Shown here piece by piece: positions 1 to 6,610 of a stretch of DNA of 9,444 nt; position 1 is the first letter of the stretch, and every line of letters begins with the position of its first letter. The stretch lies in NCBI GenBank assembly GCA_002320485.1, contig DCKW01000053.1, positions 1-9,444 on the forward strand. The letters run 5' to 3'. The translations under genes were made by a program, and so were the position numbers. The stretch comes from Micavibrio sp. UBA1664 (GTDB lineage Bacteria > Pseudomonadota > Alphaproteobacteria > Micavibrionales > UBA1664). The notes below the pieces were generated by a model. The model was given only the letters and a program-made list of their open reading frames with translations, was not told the origin of the DNA and did not search any database.

Positions 1-1
1 C

Positions 2-1033
2 GGGTCCAAAGCCATTATACCAGGTGGCGGGGACACGGGAGATAAACCATCTGAAACACAACAGGCGGCGTCGGCGGAAAATACGGATAAAAAAAAGATG
101 CAGGTGCGGGTCAAAACTCTTTCACCGCTTGATTATACGAAACATATATCCGCTAACGGGCGGTCAAAGGCATCCCGTAATGTAACCTTGCGTGCCGAAA
201 CGGAAGGGCAGGTAACAATCGTAATCGCTCAGGAAGGGCAGGCTGTTCAAAAAGGTGATGAGATTATAAAAATCGATATTCGTGAACGCCGCGAACGCGT
301 CAGCGAGTCTCGTGAGCTTTTGAAACAGCGTAAAATCGAATTTGAAGCCGCTCAAAAACTGATGAAGCAGGGCTATGCCTCTGATGTGCGTGTGGCGCAA
401 ACGCAATCCGCCTATGAATCGGCACTGGCGTCATTGAAAAGGGCGCAGATTGAATTGGAAAAAACGACAATTACCGCACCATTTGATGGTGTGCTTGGGC
501 GACGTTATGTTGACGAGGGGGATTATTTAAGTATCGGGGCTGAAATAACAGATATCGTCGATCTTAATCCATTGAAAGTAACAGTCTATGTCAATGAAAA
601 GGAAATTGTGCAAATTCAAGAAAATAACACCGCACAATTAAAATTTTCAGGAGGAGAGACCCGCGAGGGCCGCGTCAGCTTTATCGCTCCGGCTGCTGAT
701 CAGGATACACGCACGTTTCAGGTTGATATTATTGCCGACAATGAGGAAAACTCGCTACCCGCCGGATTGACGGCCCAAGTGGAAATCGCCGTGGCCGATC
801 AAAAAGCGTACCGTATCGAGCCTTCCGTTCTTACCCTTAATGATCAGGGAGATATCGGGGTGAAAACTGTAGATGAGGCCGGAAAGGTTGATTTTGTACC
901 GGTAACGATTGTGGATGATACTTCATCACAAATATGGGTTACAGGCCTGAAAGGGAAGGTGAAAATTGTAACGGTAGGACAGGATTTCATTGTTCCCGGA
1001 CAAATTGTCGAAGGGATAGAGGAGAATTCGTAA
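2..1033 (+). CDS. RND efflux pump periplasmic adaptor (HlyD/AcrA-type membrane fusion protein), 5'-truncated by window
   Basis: This is the periplasmic adaptor of a tripartite RND efflux pump; such proteins link the inner-membrane permease to an outer-membrane channel. The reading frame is open from base 2 with no stop, so the gene begins upstream. The first ATG at 98 is probably internal, because the codons before it encode a Gly/Ser/Gln/Lys-rich linker typical of the stretch after a membrane anchor or signal peptide. Counting from that Met, residues ~37-60 form the first lipoyl half (GQVTIVIAQEGQAVQKGDEI), ~61-122 an alpha-helical hairpin rich in Glu, Arg, Gln and Ala, and ~123-155 the second lipoyl half (TITAPFDGVLGRRYVDEGD). 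Beta-barrel and membrane-proximal domains follow (PLKVTVYVNEKE, then AGLTAQVEIAV). This is the family's normal order. The stop codon abuts the permease ATG, so the two are co-transcribed. The family is clear; the substrate cannot be read from the sequence. Confidence 0.92.
   Translation, partial: GSKAIIPGGGDTGDKPSETQQAASAENTDKKKMQVRVKTLSPLDYTKHISANGRSKASRNVTLRAETEGQVTIVIAQEGQAVQKGDEIIKIDIRERRERVSESRELLKQRKIEFEAAQKLMKQGYASDVRVAQTQSAYESALASLKRAQIELEKTTITAPFDGVLGRRYVDEGDYLSIGAEITDIVDLNPLKVTVYVNEKEIVQIQENNTAQLKFSGGETREGRVSFIAPAADQDTRTFQVDIIADNEENSLPAGLTAQVEIAVADQKAYRIEPSVLTLNDQGDIGVKTVDEAGKVDFVPVTIVDDTSSQIWVTGLKGKVKIVTVGQDFIVPGQIVEGIEENS
1019..1024 (+). promoter_or_regulatory. Ribosome binding site of the RND permease gene
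   Basis: GAGGAG lies inside the last codons of the adaptor gene and ends 9 bases before the permease ATG at 1034. This strong Shine-Dalgarno match fixes the permease start and supports independent re-initiation on a shared adaptor-permease mRNA, whose stop and start codons are adjacent (TAA then ATG). Confidence 0.7.
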
Positions 1034-4000
1034 ATGTCCCTGATCAACGCCGCCATGTCGCGGACGCGCACAGTTGTTGCGACATTAGTACTGCTATTGG
1101 TCGCAGGGTTATACGCCTATGTGATTATTCCCAAGGAATCCGACCCTGATATTGATATTCCGATTATTTATGTGTCGATGCATCTGGAGGGTATCTCTCC
1201 GGATGATTCCGAACGCTTGCTGGTGCGTCCGATGGAACAGGAGTTGGCCAGTATCGAGGGTTTAAAAGAAATGCGCTCAACCTCTTACACGAGCGGCGGC
1301 AATGTAGTGTTGGAGTTTACAGCCGGTTTTGACAAGGATTCAGCATTGGATGATGTGCAAAAGGCCGTTGATCAGGTGCGCCCCGATCTACCCCCCGATG
1401 TCGACGAACCTACGGTCAGCGAAGTTAATTTTAGCCTTTTTCCGGTATTGTCCGTCATGTTGCATGGTGATGTACCGGAGCGAACATTATTGAGCCTTGC
1501 CAATGACTTGCAGGATAAAATTGAGTCGATATCAACGGTTTTAGAGGTCAATATAAGCGGAGATCGTGAGGAACTCGTCGAGATTTTGCTTGATCCTCTT
1601 GCGCTGGAGGCTTATGGCCTTGACGGCCCGCAATTGATCCAGTTTTTCCGCAATTCCAACCAGTTGGTGGCGGCAGGAAATCTGGACACAGGAACAGGAA
1701 AATTCGCGGTCAAGGTTCCCGGTTTGTTTGAGAGTTTTTCCGACCTACAGGACATGCCGTTACGCACTGACGGGGATTCGGTTGTTCTGGTGCGTGATAT
1801 TGCCGAGGTCCGCCGATCCTTCAAGGATGCGCAAAATCTGGCGAGTATTAATGGTGAACCGGCAATCGCCTTGAACGTTGTCAAGCGAACGGGCGAAAAC
1901 GTTATTGAAACCATTGAAGCAGTACGTGCCCTTGTTTCTGAAGAGGCGAAAAACTGGCCTGAGGGAGTGCAGGTCAGCTACACACTGGACCAGTCCAGTA
2001 ACATCAGGTCGATGTTGAGGGACCTGCAAAATAATATTATATCGGCAATTCTTCTGGTCATGATTGTGTGTGTCGCCGCGCTGGGTTTCCGTTCGGCGCT
2101 GCTGGTCGGGATCGCCATTCCCGGCGCGTTTTTAAGCGGTATCCTGATCATTTATATTATGGGTCTGACTGTCAATATCGTGGTTTTGTTTTCCCTGATC
2201 CTGTCGGTCGGAATGTTGGTGGACGGGGCGATTGTTGTGACCGAATATGCCGATCGCCAAATGAATGAAGGTGTTGGGCGTAAACAGGCCTATACCGATG
2301 CCGCCAAACGGATGGCATGGCCTATTATCGCCTCGACGGCAACCACCTTGGCCGCGTTTGCCCCATTGCTGTTTTGGCCGGGCATGGCGGGCGAATTCAT
2401 GAAATACATGCCGATCACGTTGATAGGAGTGTTATTATCATCCTTGGCGATGGCGCTGATTTTTGTGCCCGTTCTGGGCGGATTGTTCGGAAAGGCCAGC
2501 GAACTTAACACACGCGACGACAAAACCGATCCGGATGATCCGGCGCAACTCGACCATGTGACGGGATTTATGAAATATTATTTGCGGGTCTTGGGCGCGG
2601 CCATGCGGCGGCCTTTACTGGTTTTGATCGGGGTGTTTGCATTGCTGGCCGTGGTGCAGACCGCTTATGCGATTGTCGGAAAAGGGGTTGAGTTCTTCCC
2701 TGATATCGAGCCGGAATATGCCAAAGTAATAGTGCAGGCGCGGGGAAATCTGTCCATCAACGAGCAATCGGATCTGGTTCGAAAAGTTGAGGACCGTATC
2801 CTCGGCCAGGCAGGTGTTAAACTGGTTTACAGTGAAATCGGCACGACGGTTGAGGGAGGCAATGACGAGGTTCCTGCCGATACGATCGGGCAGATTACCC
2901 TTGAGTTCGATGAGTGGCAGCAGAGGGAGCCTGCGGACAGTATTTTGAACGATATCCGCCAAAAAACGAATGATATTGCCGGTATCAAAATCCAGACCCG
3001 GAAAATGGAGGGCGGCCCGCCCCGCGGTAAAGCGTTGGAGGTCAATGTAACATCGCGCAATGCCGAATTGATCATTCCGGCGGTTGAAACATTATATCAG
3101 GCCATGCGCGAGGTTGGGGATTTCATCGATTATGAAGATACCCGCCCCTTACCTGGGATAGAGTGGGAATTACAAGTAGACCGGTCGCAAGCGTCCAAAT
3201 TCGGCATTGATCTTGCCACAATCGGGCAATATGTGCGCTTAATTACAAACGGGTTAATTGTCTCGGAATACCGTCCTGATGATACGGATGATGAAATTGA
3301 TATAGTGATACGCCATGCAGAGGAAGACAGGCGTTTATCGCAACTGGATAAAATCCGTATAGAATCGGCCTCGGCGGGGCAGGTGCCTGTGTCCAATTTC
3401 GTGGAGCGAAGCCCTAAAGATGCGGTCGGCACGATTAACAGGATTGATCAAAAGCGGGTGATTACAGTCAAGGCGGATTTGCCTCCCGATGTTAATATTA
3501 CCGGCAAGCTAGAGGAAGTGAAGGCGTGGATTGTCGACCATCCCGATGCATTTGACCCGCGTGTGTCCATTGAATTTGCGGGACAAGACGAAGACCAAAA
3601 GGAATCGATGATTTTTCTGGCTGAGGCATTCATTGTCGCCCTGTTTATCATGGCGATAATCTTGGTGACACAATTCAACAGCTTTTATTCCGCGTTCCTG
3701 ATTTTGACAGCGGTGATCATGTCGACGATCGGCGTATTTATCGGGTTGATGGTGATGGGTCAACCGTTCGGCGTGATTATGAGCGGAACGGGGGTGATTG
3801 CCCTTGCGGGGATTATTGTTAATAATAACATTGTGTTAATCGATACATTTGATTACTTGCATAAAGTTAAAGGCATGCGTGTCGATCAGGCCATTTTAAT
3901 GACCGGGTATCAACGTTTACGGCCTGTCCTCCTCACCACAATTACAACAATTTGCGGTCTTTTACCGATGGTGTTTCAGGCCAATATCGATTTTATCTCA

Positions 4001-4156
4001 CGGGACATTACAATCGGTGCGCCGTCCACGCAATGGTGGGTGCAACTTGCCTCGGCTATTGCGTATGGTTTAACATTTTCCACTATTTTAACATTGGTGG
4101 TTACGCCCTCGGCCCTTATGTTGCGATATAATTTTAAAAAGAACAAATCAAATTGA
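1034..4156 (+). CDS. RND-family efflux transporter permease (AcrB/HAE1-like inner-membrane subunit)
   Basis: This is the inner-membrane, proton-driven pump of a tripartite efflux system, expected to act as a trimer that takes up substrate from the periplasm or membrane. At 1040 residues it is close to AcrB (1049). The layout is the classic duplicated one: TM1 at ~12-31, first periplasmic loop to ~330, TM2-6 at ~333-490, TM7 at ~529-549, second periplasmic loop to ~855, and TM8-12 to the C-terminus. Recognisable signatures are PKESDPDIDIP after TM1, FFPDIEPEYAKV after TM7 and RLRPVLLTTITT near TM11. In TM4 the sequence is LVDGAIVV, with D397 matching AcrB D407 but G398 in place of D408. In TM10 it is IIVNNNIVLID, with N930 where AcrB has K940. 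The canonical proton-relay set is therefore partly replaced, as in some other RND subfamilies. Neither drug nor metal specificity can be assigned; I see no obvious CusA-like methionine cluster. Confidence 0.95.
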   Translation: MSLINAAMSRTRTVVATLVLLLVAGLYAYVIIPKESDPDIDIPIIYVSMHLEGISPDDSERLLVRPMEQELASIEGLKEMRSTSYTSGGNVVLEFTAGFDKDSALDDVQKAVDQVRPDLPPDVDEPTVSEVNFSLFPVLSVMLHGDVPERTLLSLANDLQDKIESISTVLEVNISGDREELVEILLDPLALEAYGLDGPQLIQFFRNSNQLVAAGNLDTGTGKFAVKVPGLFESFSDLQDMPLRTDGDSVVLVRDIAEVRRSFKDAQNLASINGEPAIALNVVKRTGENVIETIEAVRALVSEEAKNWPEGVQVSYTLDQSSNIRSMLRDLQNNIISAILLVMIVCVAALGFRSALLVGIAIPGAFLSGILIIYIMGLTVNIVVLFSLILSVGMLVDGAIVVTEYADRQMNEGVGRKQAYTDAAKRMAWPIIASTATTLAAFAPLLFWPGMAGEFMKYMPITLIGVLLSSLAMALIFVPVLGGLFGKASELNTRDDKTDPDDPAQLDHVTGFMKYYLRVLGAAMRRPLLVLIGVFALLAVVQTAYAIVGKGVEFFPDIEPEYAKVIVQARGNLSINEQSDLVRKVEDRILGQAGVKLVYSEIGTTVEGGNDEVPADTIGQITLEFDEWQQREPADSILNDIRQKTNDIAGIKIQTRKMEGGPPRGKALEVNVTSRNAELIIPAVETLYQAMREVGDFIDYEDTRPLPGIEWELQVDRSQASKFGIDLATIGQYVRLITNGLIVSEYRPDDTDDEIDIVIRHAEEDRRLSQLDKIRIESASAGQVPVSNFVERSPKDAVGTINRIDQKRVITVKADLPPDVNITGKLEEVKAWIVDHPDAFDPRVSIEFAGQDEDQKESMIFLAEAFIVALFIMAIILVTQFNSFYSAFLILTAVIMSTIGVFIGLMVMGQPFGVIMSGTGVIALAGIIVNNNIVLIDTFDYLHKVKGMRVDQAILMTGYQRLRPVLLTTITTICGLLPMVFQANIDFISRDITIGAPSTQWWVQLASAIAYGLTFSTILTLVVTPSALMLRYNFKKNKSN

Positions 4157-4184
4157 TTGACATAAGTTTATTTATTGATGTAAT
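4157..4184 (+). promoter_or_regulatory. Candidate sigma-70-type promoter for the small membrane protein gene
   Basis: A perfect -35 box TTGACA (4157-4162) lies directly after the permease stop codon. A 16-base spacer separates it from TGTAAT (4179-4184), five of six matches to the -10 consensus. Initiation would fall near 4191, giving a leader of about 23 bases before the ATG at 4214. A TATAAC at 4187-4192 is nearby, but at 24 bases from the -35 box it is too far to pair with it. The AT-rich background makes chance matches possible. Confidence 0.5.
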
Positions 4185-4199
4185 GCTATAACAATTATT

Positions 4200-4204
4200 G
4201 GGAG
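4200..4204 (+). promoter_or_regulatory. Ribosome binding site of the 104-residue membrane protein
   Basis: GGGAG ends 9 bases before the ATG at 4214. It supports both the reality of this small gene and the chosen start. Confidence 0.6.
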
Positions 4205-4213
4205 ACTACATAC

Positions 4214-4528
4214 ATGATCGACTGGGAAAATCGCATAAAAGTCTATCAAGACGATTCACGTCAGCAGCGGGCCGACATTCCTTGGAAAAGAAATACTGCC
4301 GTAATAGGGATTGCTATCGGTTTGGCGGGCGTTTTTTTGCAGGCCAGCGGAATGCATAATCCACTTCCGGTTGCCAAATCAATTATTGGTTGGGGTGGTA
4401 TTGCTGTTGCATCTTTAGGAGCGCTCGGGGTTGATGCATCCATAAAGAACATCCAACGTAATGATAAGCATATTGCTCAATGCCGAAAAGCACTTGCTCG
4501 CGAAAAACGCAACGGCCCTAAAATTTAA
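4214..4528 (+). CDS. Small two-helix inner-membrane protein of unknown function
   Basis: I do not recognise this 104-residue protein. It has a charged N-terminus (~1-27, with Asp, Arg, Gln and Lys), a hydrophobic segment at ~28-47 (NTAVIGIAIGLAGVFLQASG), a short polar turn containing HNPLP, a second hydrophobic segment at ~53-73 (glycine- and alanine-rich, with IIGWGGIAVASLGALG), and a basic C-terminus (~78-104) rich in Lys and Arg. Positive charge on both ends predicts a hairpin with both termini in the cytoplasm. There is no cleavable signal peptide and no catalytic motif. A good ribosome binding site and a plausible promoter in the 57-base gap after the pump gene suggest it is real and transcribed at least partly on its own, though read-through from the pump genes is possible because I see no terminator between them. 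An accessory role for the pump is only a guess from position. Confidence 0.75.
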   Translation: MIDWENRIKVYQDDSRQQRADIPWKRNTAVIGIAIGLAGVFLQASGMHNPLPVAKSIIGWGGIAVASLGALGVDASIKNIQRNDKHIAQCRKALAREKRNGPKI

Positions 4529-4539
4529 TTAATATTTTT

Positions 4540-4567
4540 CTGACATACTGTTTAATGATATTATAAT
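4540..4567 (+). promoter_or_regulatory. Strong candidate sigma-70-type promoter of the acyl-CoA synthetase gene
   Basis: CTGACA (4540-4545, five of six to the -35 consensus) and a perfect TATAAT (4562-4567) are separated by 16 bases. Initiation near 4574 would give a leader of roughly 33 bases before the ATG at 4607. This is the best promoter-like sequence in the window. Its -10 box lies inside the left arm and loop of a perfect inverted repeat (4556-4578), so it is probably subject to repression. Confidence 0.6.
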
Positions 4568-4578
4568 AAATAATATCA
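4556..4578. promoter_or_regulatory. Perfect 9-bp inverted repeat overlapping the fadD -10 box: candidate operator
   Basis: The arms TGATATTAT (4556-4564) and ATAATATCA (4570-4578) are exact reverse complements around the 5-base spacer AATAA. The outermost pairs include G-C, so the symmetry is not only A/T. The repeat covers the -10 box and the expected start point of the downstream gene, the usual place for a repressor operator. Fatty-acid degradation genes are often controlled by acyl-CoA-responsive repressors (FadR of the GntR family, or TetR-family PsrA/FadR types), but the site does not let me name the protein. With no following T-run and weak A/T pairing, it is not a terminator. Confidence 0.5.
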
Positions 4579-4606
4579 ACAGCTTAATTATTGCGGTGCA
4601 CAAATT

Positions 4607-6250
4607 ATGTCAGATGTAACACATGTTTCAACATATCCTCTTCATACAATTTTAGAAGAAGCAGCCAAAAAATTTCCTGAGACTTCCGGGTTTGATTTTC
4701 TGGGTAAGAAATTCAAATGGAAGGAGTTGAACGAGACGGCAAATGCCTTTGCCAAAGGATTACAAGATGCAGGCATCGCCAAGGGCACAAAAATAGGGTT
4801 ATGCCTTCCCAATTGTCCGCAATATCTTATAGCGTATTACGGCGCGTTGAAGGCTGGTATGACGGTCGTTAATTTCAATCCGCTTTATGCGATGGATGAA
4901 CTGGAATATCAGATCAACGATTCTGAAACCGAAATAATGGTAACGCTGGATTTAAAGGTAACATATGACAAACTGGGTCATATGTTGGCGCGTACCAATA
5001 CGCTACAGCATATTATTGTATGCCGTTTTACCGATGTTTTACCTTTCCCGAAAAATTTACTGTTTCCGGTTTTTAAGGCAAAAGATCTGGCAAACTGGCC
5101 GCGTGATGACAAACATATGGATTTCGGTGATTTGTTAATGAATGACGGAAATCCTGATACTGTCGATATCGACGTTCAAAATGATGTCGCTTTATTACAA
5201 TATACGGGTGGAACAACAGGCGTACCCAAAGGGGCAATGTTAACGCATGCAAATTTGTCGGCAAACACCGAACAATGTTTGAAAGCCTTTGACGGGGTAA
5301 AGGAAGGTCAGGAGAAAATGCTTGCCGTTATTCCGTTTTTTCATGTTTTTGCGATGACGGTTGCCCTCAATCTGGGTGTGCGCATCGCTGCCGAAATTAT
5401 TGCCATACCGCGATTTGATTTGCGCGATACAATTAAATTAATTGATAAGAAAAAACCGACCTGCATGCCTGCTGTTGCGGCCATTTACACGGCAATTTCC
5501 AATTATCCGAAAATTGCGAACTATAACCTCCGGTCCCTGAAAAAATGTATTTCGGGTGGGGCTCCTTTACCTGTCGAGGTGAAAAAGAAATTTGAAAGCC
5601 AGACGGGATGCGTGTTGGTGGAGGGATACGGATTAACCGAAACCTCGCCTGTGACACACGTGAATCCGATGGATGGACGTCCGAACAAGGCAGGGTCGAT
5701 CGGATTGCCTGTCATGGGAACCGAGGCGATCATTCTTGATACCGAGACCTTGGCGGAAAAACCCACAGGTGAAAAAGGGGAAATTTGTATCAAGGGCCCT
5801 CAGGTTATGAAGGGATACTGGAATAAGCCGGACGAAACCACCAAAACAATGACGGATGACGGGTGGTTGCACACCGGCGATATAGCCTATTGTGACGAGG
5901 AAGGATATTTCTTCATTGTCGACCGGATCAAGGATCTGATTATCACCAACGGTTATAATGTTTATCCGCGTCATGTTGAGGAAGCCATTTACAAGCATCC
6001 CGATGTCGAGGAATGTATTGTCGGCGGACTGCCTGACGAACAGCGCGGCGAGAAGGTCAAGGCCTGGGTTAAATTGAAAGATGGTAAATTGTTGAGCGAG
6101 CCTGAATTAAGGGAGTTTCTGGAAGATAAAGTATCCCGGATTGAAATGCCCCGTGATATTGAGTTCAGAACCGAGGCGTTGCCAAAAACAATGATCGGAA
6201 AATTGTCTCGAAAAGATATCATAGCGGAAGAGGTGCAGAAAACCGTGTAA
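4607..6250 (+). CDS. fadD: Long-chain fatty acid-CoA ligase (FadD-like acyl-CoA synthetase)
   Basis: This enzyme activates free fatty acids in two steps: ATP forms an acyl-adenylate, then CoA displaces AMP to give acyl-CoA for beta-oxidation or phospholipid synthesis. At 547 residues it is near E. coli FadD (561). ANL-superfamily motifs are in order: the P-loop-like YTGGTTGVPKG at 199-209, GYGLTETSP at 340-348, HTGD at 422-425 with the adenosine-binding Asp425, DRIKD at 439-443 in the hinge to the C-terminal domain, the FACS-type GYNVYP at 449-454, and PKTMIGKLSRKD with the adenylation lysine at K532. Nothing is missing, so it should be active. It has no signal peptide and is probably a cytoplasmic or peripheral membrane protein. 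The N-terminus (YPLHTILEEAAKKFPE) fits the family and no upstream in-frame start exists, but the Shine-Dalgarno is weak. Its last 32 bases overlap the convergent gene. Chain-length preference is inferred from overall resemblance only. Confidence 0.93.
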   Translation: MSDVTHVSTYPLHTILEEAAKKFPETSGFDFLGKKFKWKELNETANAFAKGLQDAGIAKGTKIGLCLPNCPQYLIAYYGALKAGMTVVNFNPLYAMDELEYQINDSETEIMVTLDLKVTYDKLGHMLARTNTLQHIIVCRFTDVLPFPKNLLFPVFKAKDLANWPRDDKHMDFGDLLMNDGNPDTVDIDVQNDVALLQYTGGTTGVPKGAMLTHANLSANTEQCLKAFDGVKEGQEKMLAVIPFFHVFAMTVALNLGVRIAAEIIAIPRFDLRDTIKLIDKKKPTCMPAVAAIYTAISNYPKIANYNLRSLKKCISGGAPLPVEVKKKFESQTGCVLVEGYGLTETSPVTHVNPMDGRPNKAGSIGLPVMGTEAIILDTETLAEKPTGEKGEICIKGPQVMKGYWNKPDETTKTMTDDGWLHTGDIAYCDEEGYFFIVDRIKDLIITNGYNVYPRHVEEAIYKHPDVEECIVGGLPDEQRGEKVKAWVKLKDGKLLSEPELREFLEDKVSRIEMPRDIEFRTEALPKTMIGKLSRKDIIAEEVQKTV

Positions 6251-6593
6251 GAAAGGCCGTTGTATCCTGCATGGACGGGAGACTGGCTTCTATACCGTTT
6301 GTAATATAGTCAGTCACGGTCATCAGCGGCTTATTACAAATGTTGTCCTGAAGAGATTTTAATTTGATATTGTGATTAAGCGGTGTTTCATACGGGCTGC
6401 TGTTTACTGTTTCAACGGAGCAAATATTCCTGTACGTAAATGCGGCGCTTATCCCTATAGGTGCGGTGGCCGCAAATATTGCCGATAATGTTCCAACACC
6501 CTTCCACGGTATTTTCTTAACAAAGCTGAAAAGAGCGGTCGTAGGGGAGGCGGGTTTATATTTCGCCTCTAGGTCAAAATTTTCCTGTTTCAT
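6219..6593 (-). CDS. Hypothetical single-pass membrane protein, convergent with fadD
   Basis: I do not recognise this 124-residue product. It has a charged N-terminus (1-32, with basic residues K26, K27 and K31), one hydrophobic segment at ~33-54 (VGTLSAIFAATAPIGISAAF), then a polar tail of about 70 residues with Cys58 and Cys86. The charge pattern predicts N-in, C-out, so the tail would be periplasmic and the two cysteines could pair. It sits 17 bases downstream of the rnd stop on the same strand and is probably co-transcribed with it. Its 3' end overlaps the fadD 3' end by 32 bases. Support for coding is the uninterrupted frame filling an otherwise empty ~340-base gap and a sensible membrane topology. 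Against it, there is no clear ribosome binding site before the ATG. It could be a lineage-specific gene or, less likely, a spurious frame. Confidence 0.55.
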   Translation of the reverse strand: MKQENFDLEAKYKPASPTTALFSFVKKIPWKGVGTLSAIFAATAPIGISAAFTYRNICSVETVNSSPYETPLNHNIKLKSLQDNICNKPLMTVTDYITNGIEASLPSMQDTTAFLTRFSAPLPL

Positions 6594-6610
6594 AATTTGT
6601 GTCAGGTCGT

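Noticed and set aside
98..1033. ATG at 98 as the true start of the adaptor gene
   Set aside because: The frame stays open to the window edge and the upstream codons read as a normal periplasmic linker; starting at 98 would remove the membrane anchor or signal sequence that RND adaptors need.
4146..4158. Short palindrome AATCAA-A-TTGATT around the permease stop codon
   Set aside because: Six-base A/T-rich arms with a single-base spacer, no T-run after it and too small a loop for a hairpin terminator; expected by chance at this composition.
4524..4539. AT-rich TTAATTAA followed by a run of T after the two-helix protein gene, a possible terminator
   Set aside because: Beyond the 8-base core the arms mismatch and all pairs are A/T, so a stable hairpin is not expected.
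6547..6569. GC-rich 6-bp stem (GAGGCG and CGCCTC) with an 11-base loop downstream of rnd on the minus strand, a possible terminator
   Set aside because: No U-tract follows on either strand and it lies inside the early codons of the small membrane protein frame, so it lacks the second half of an intrinsic terminator.
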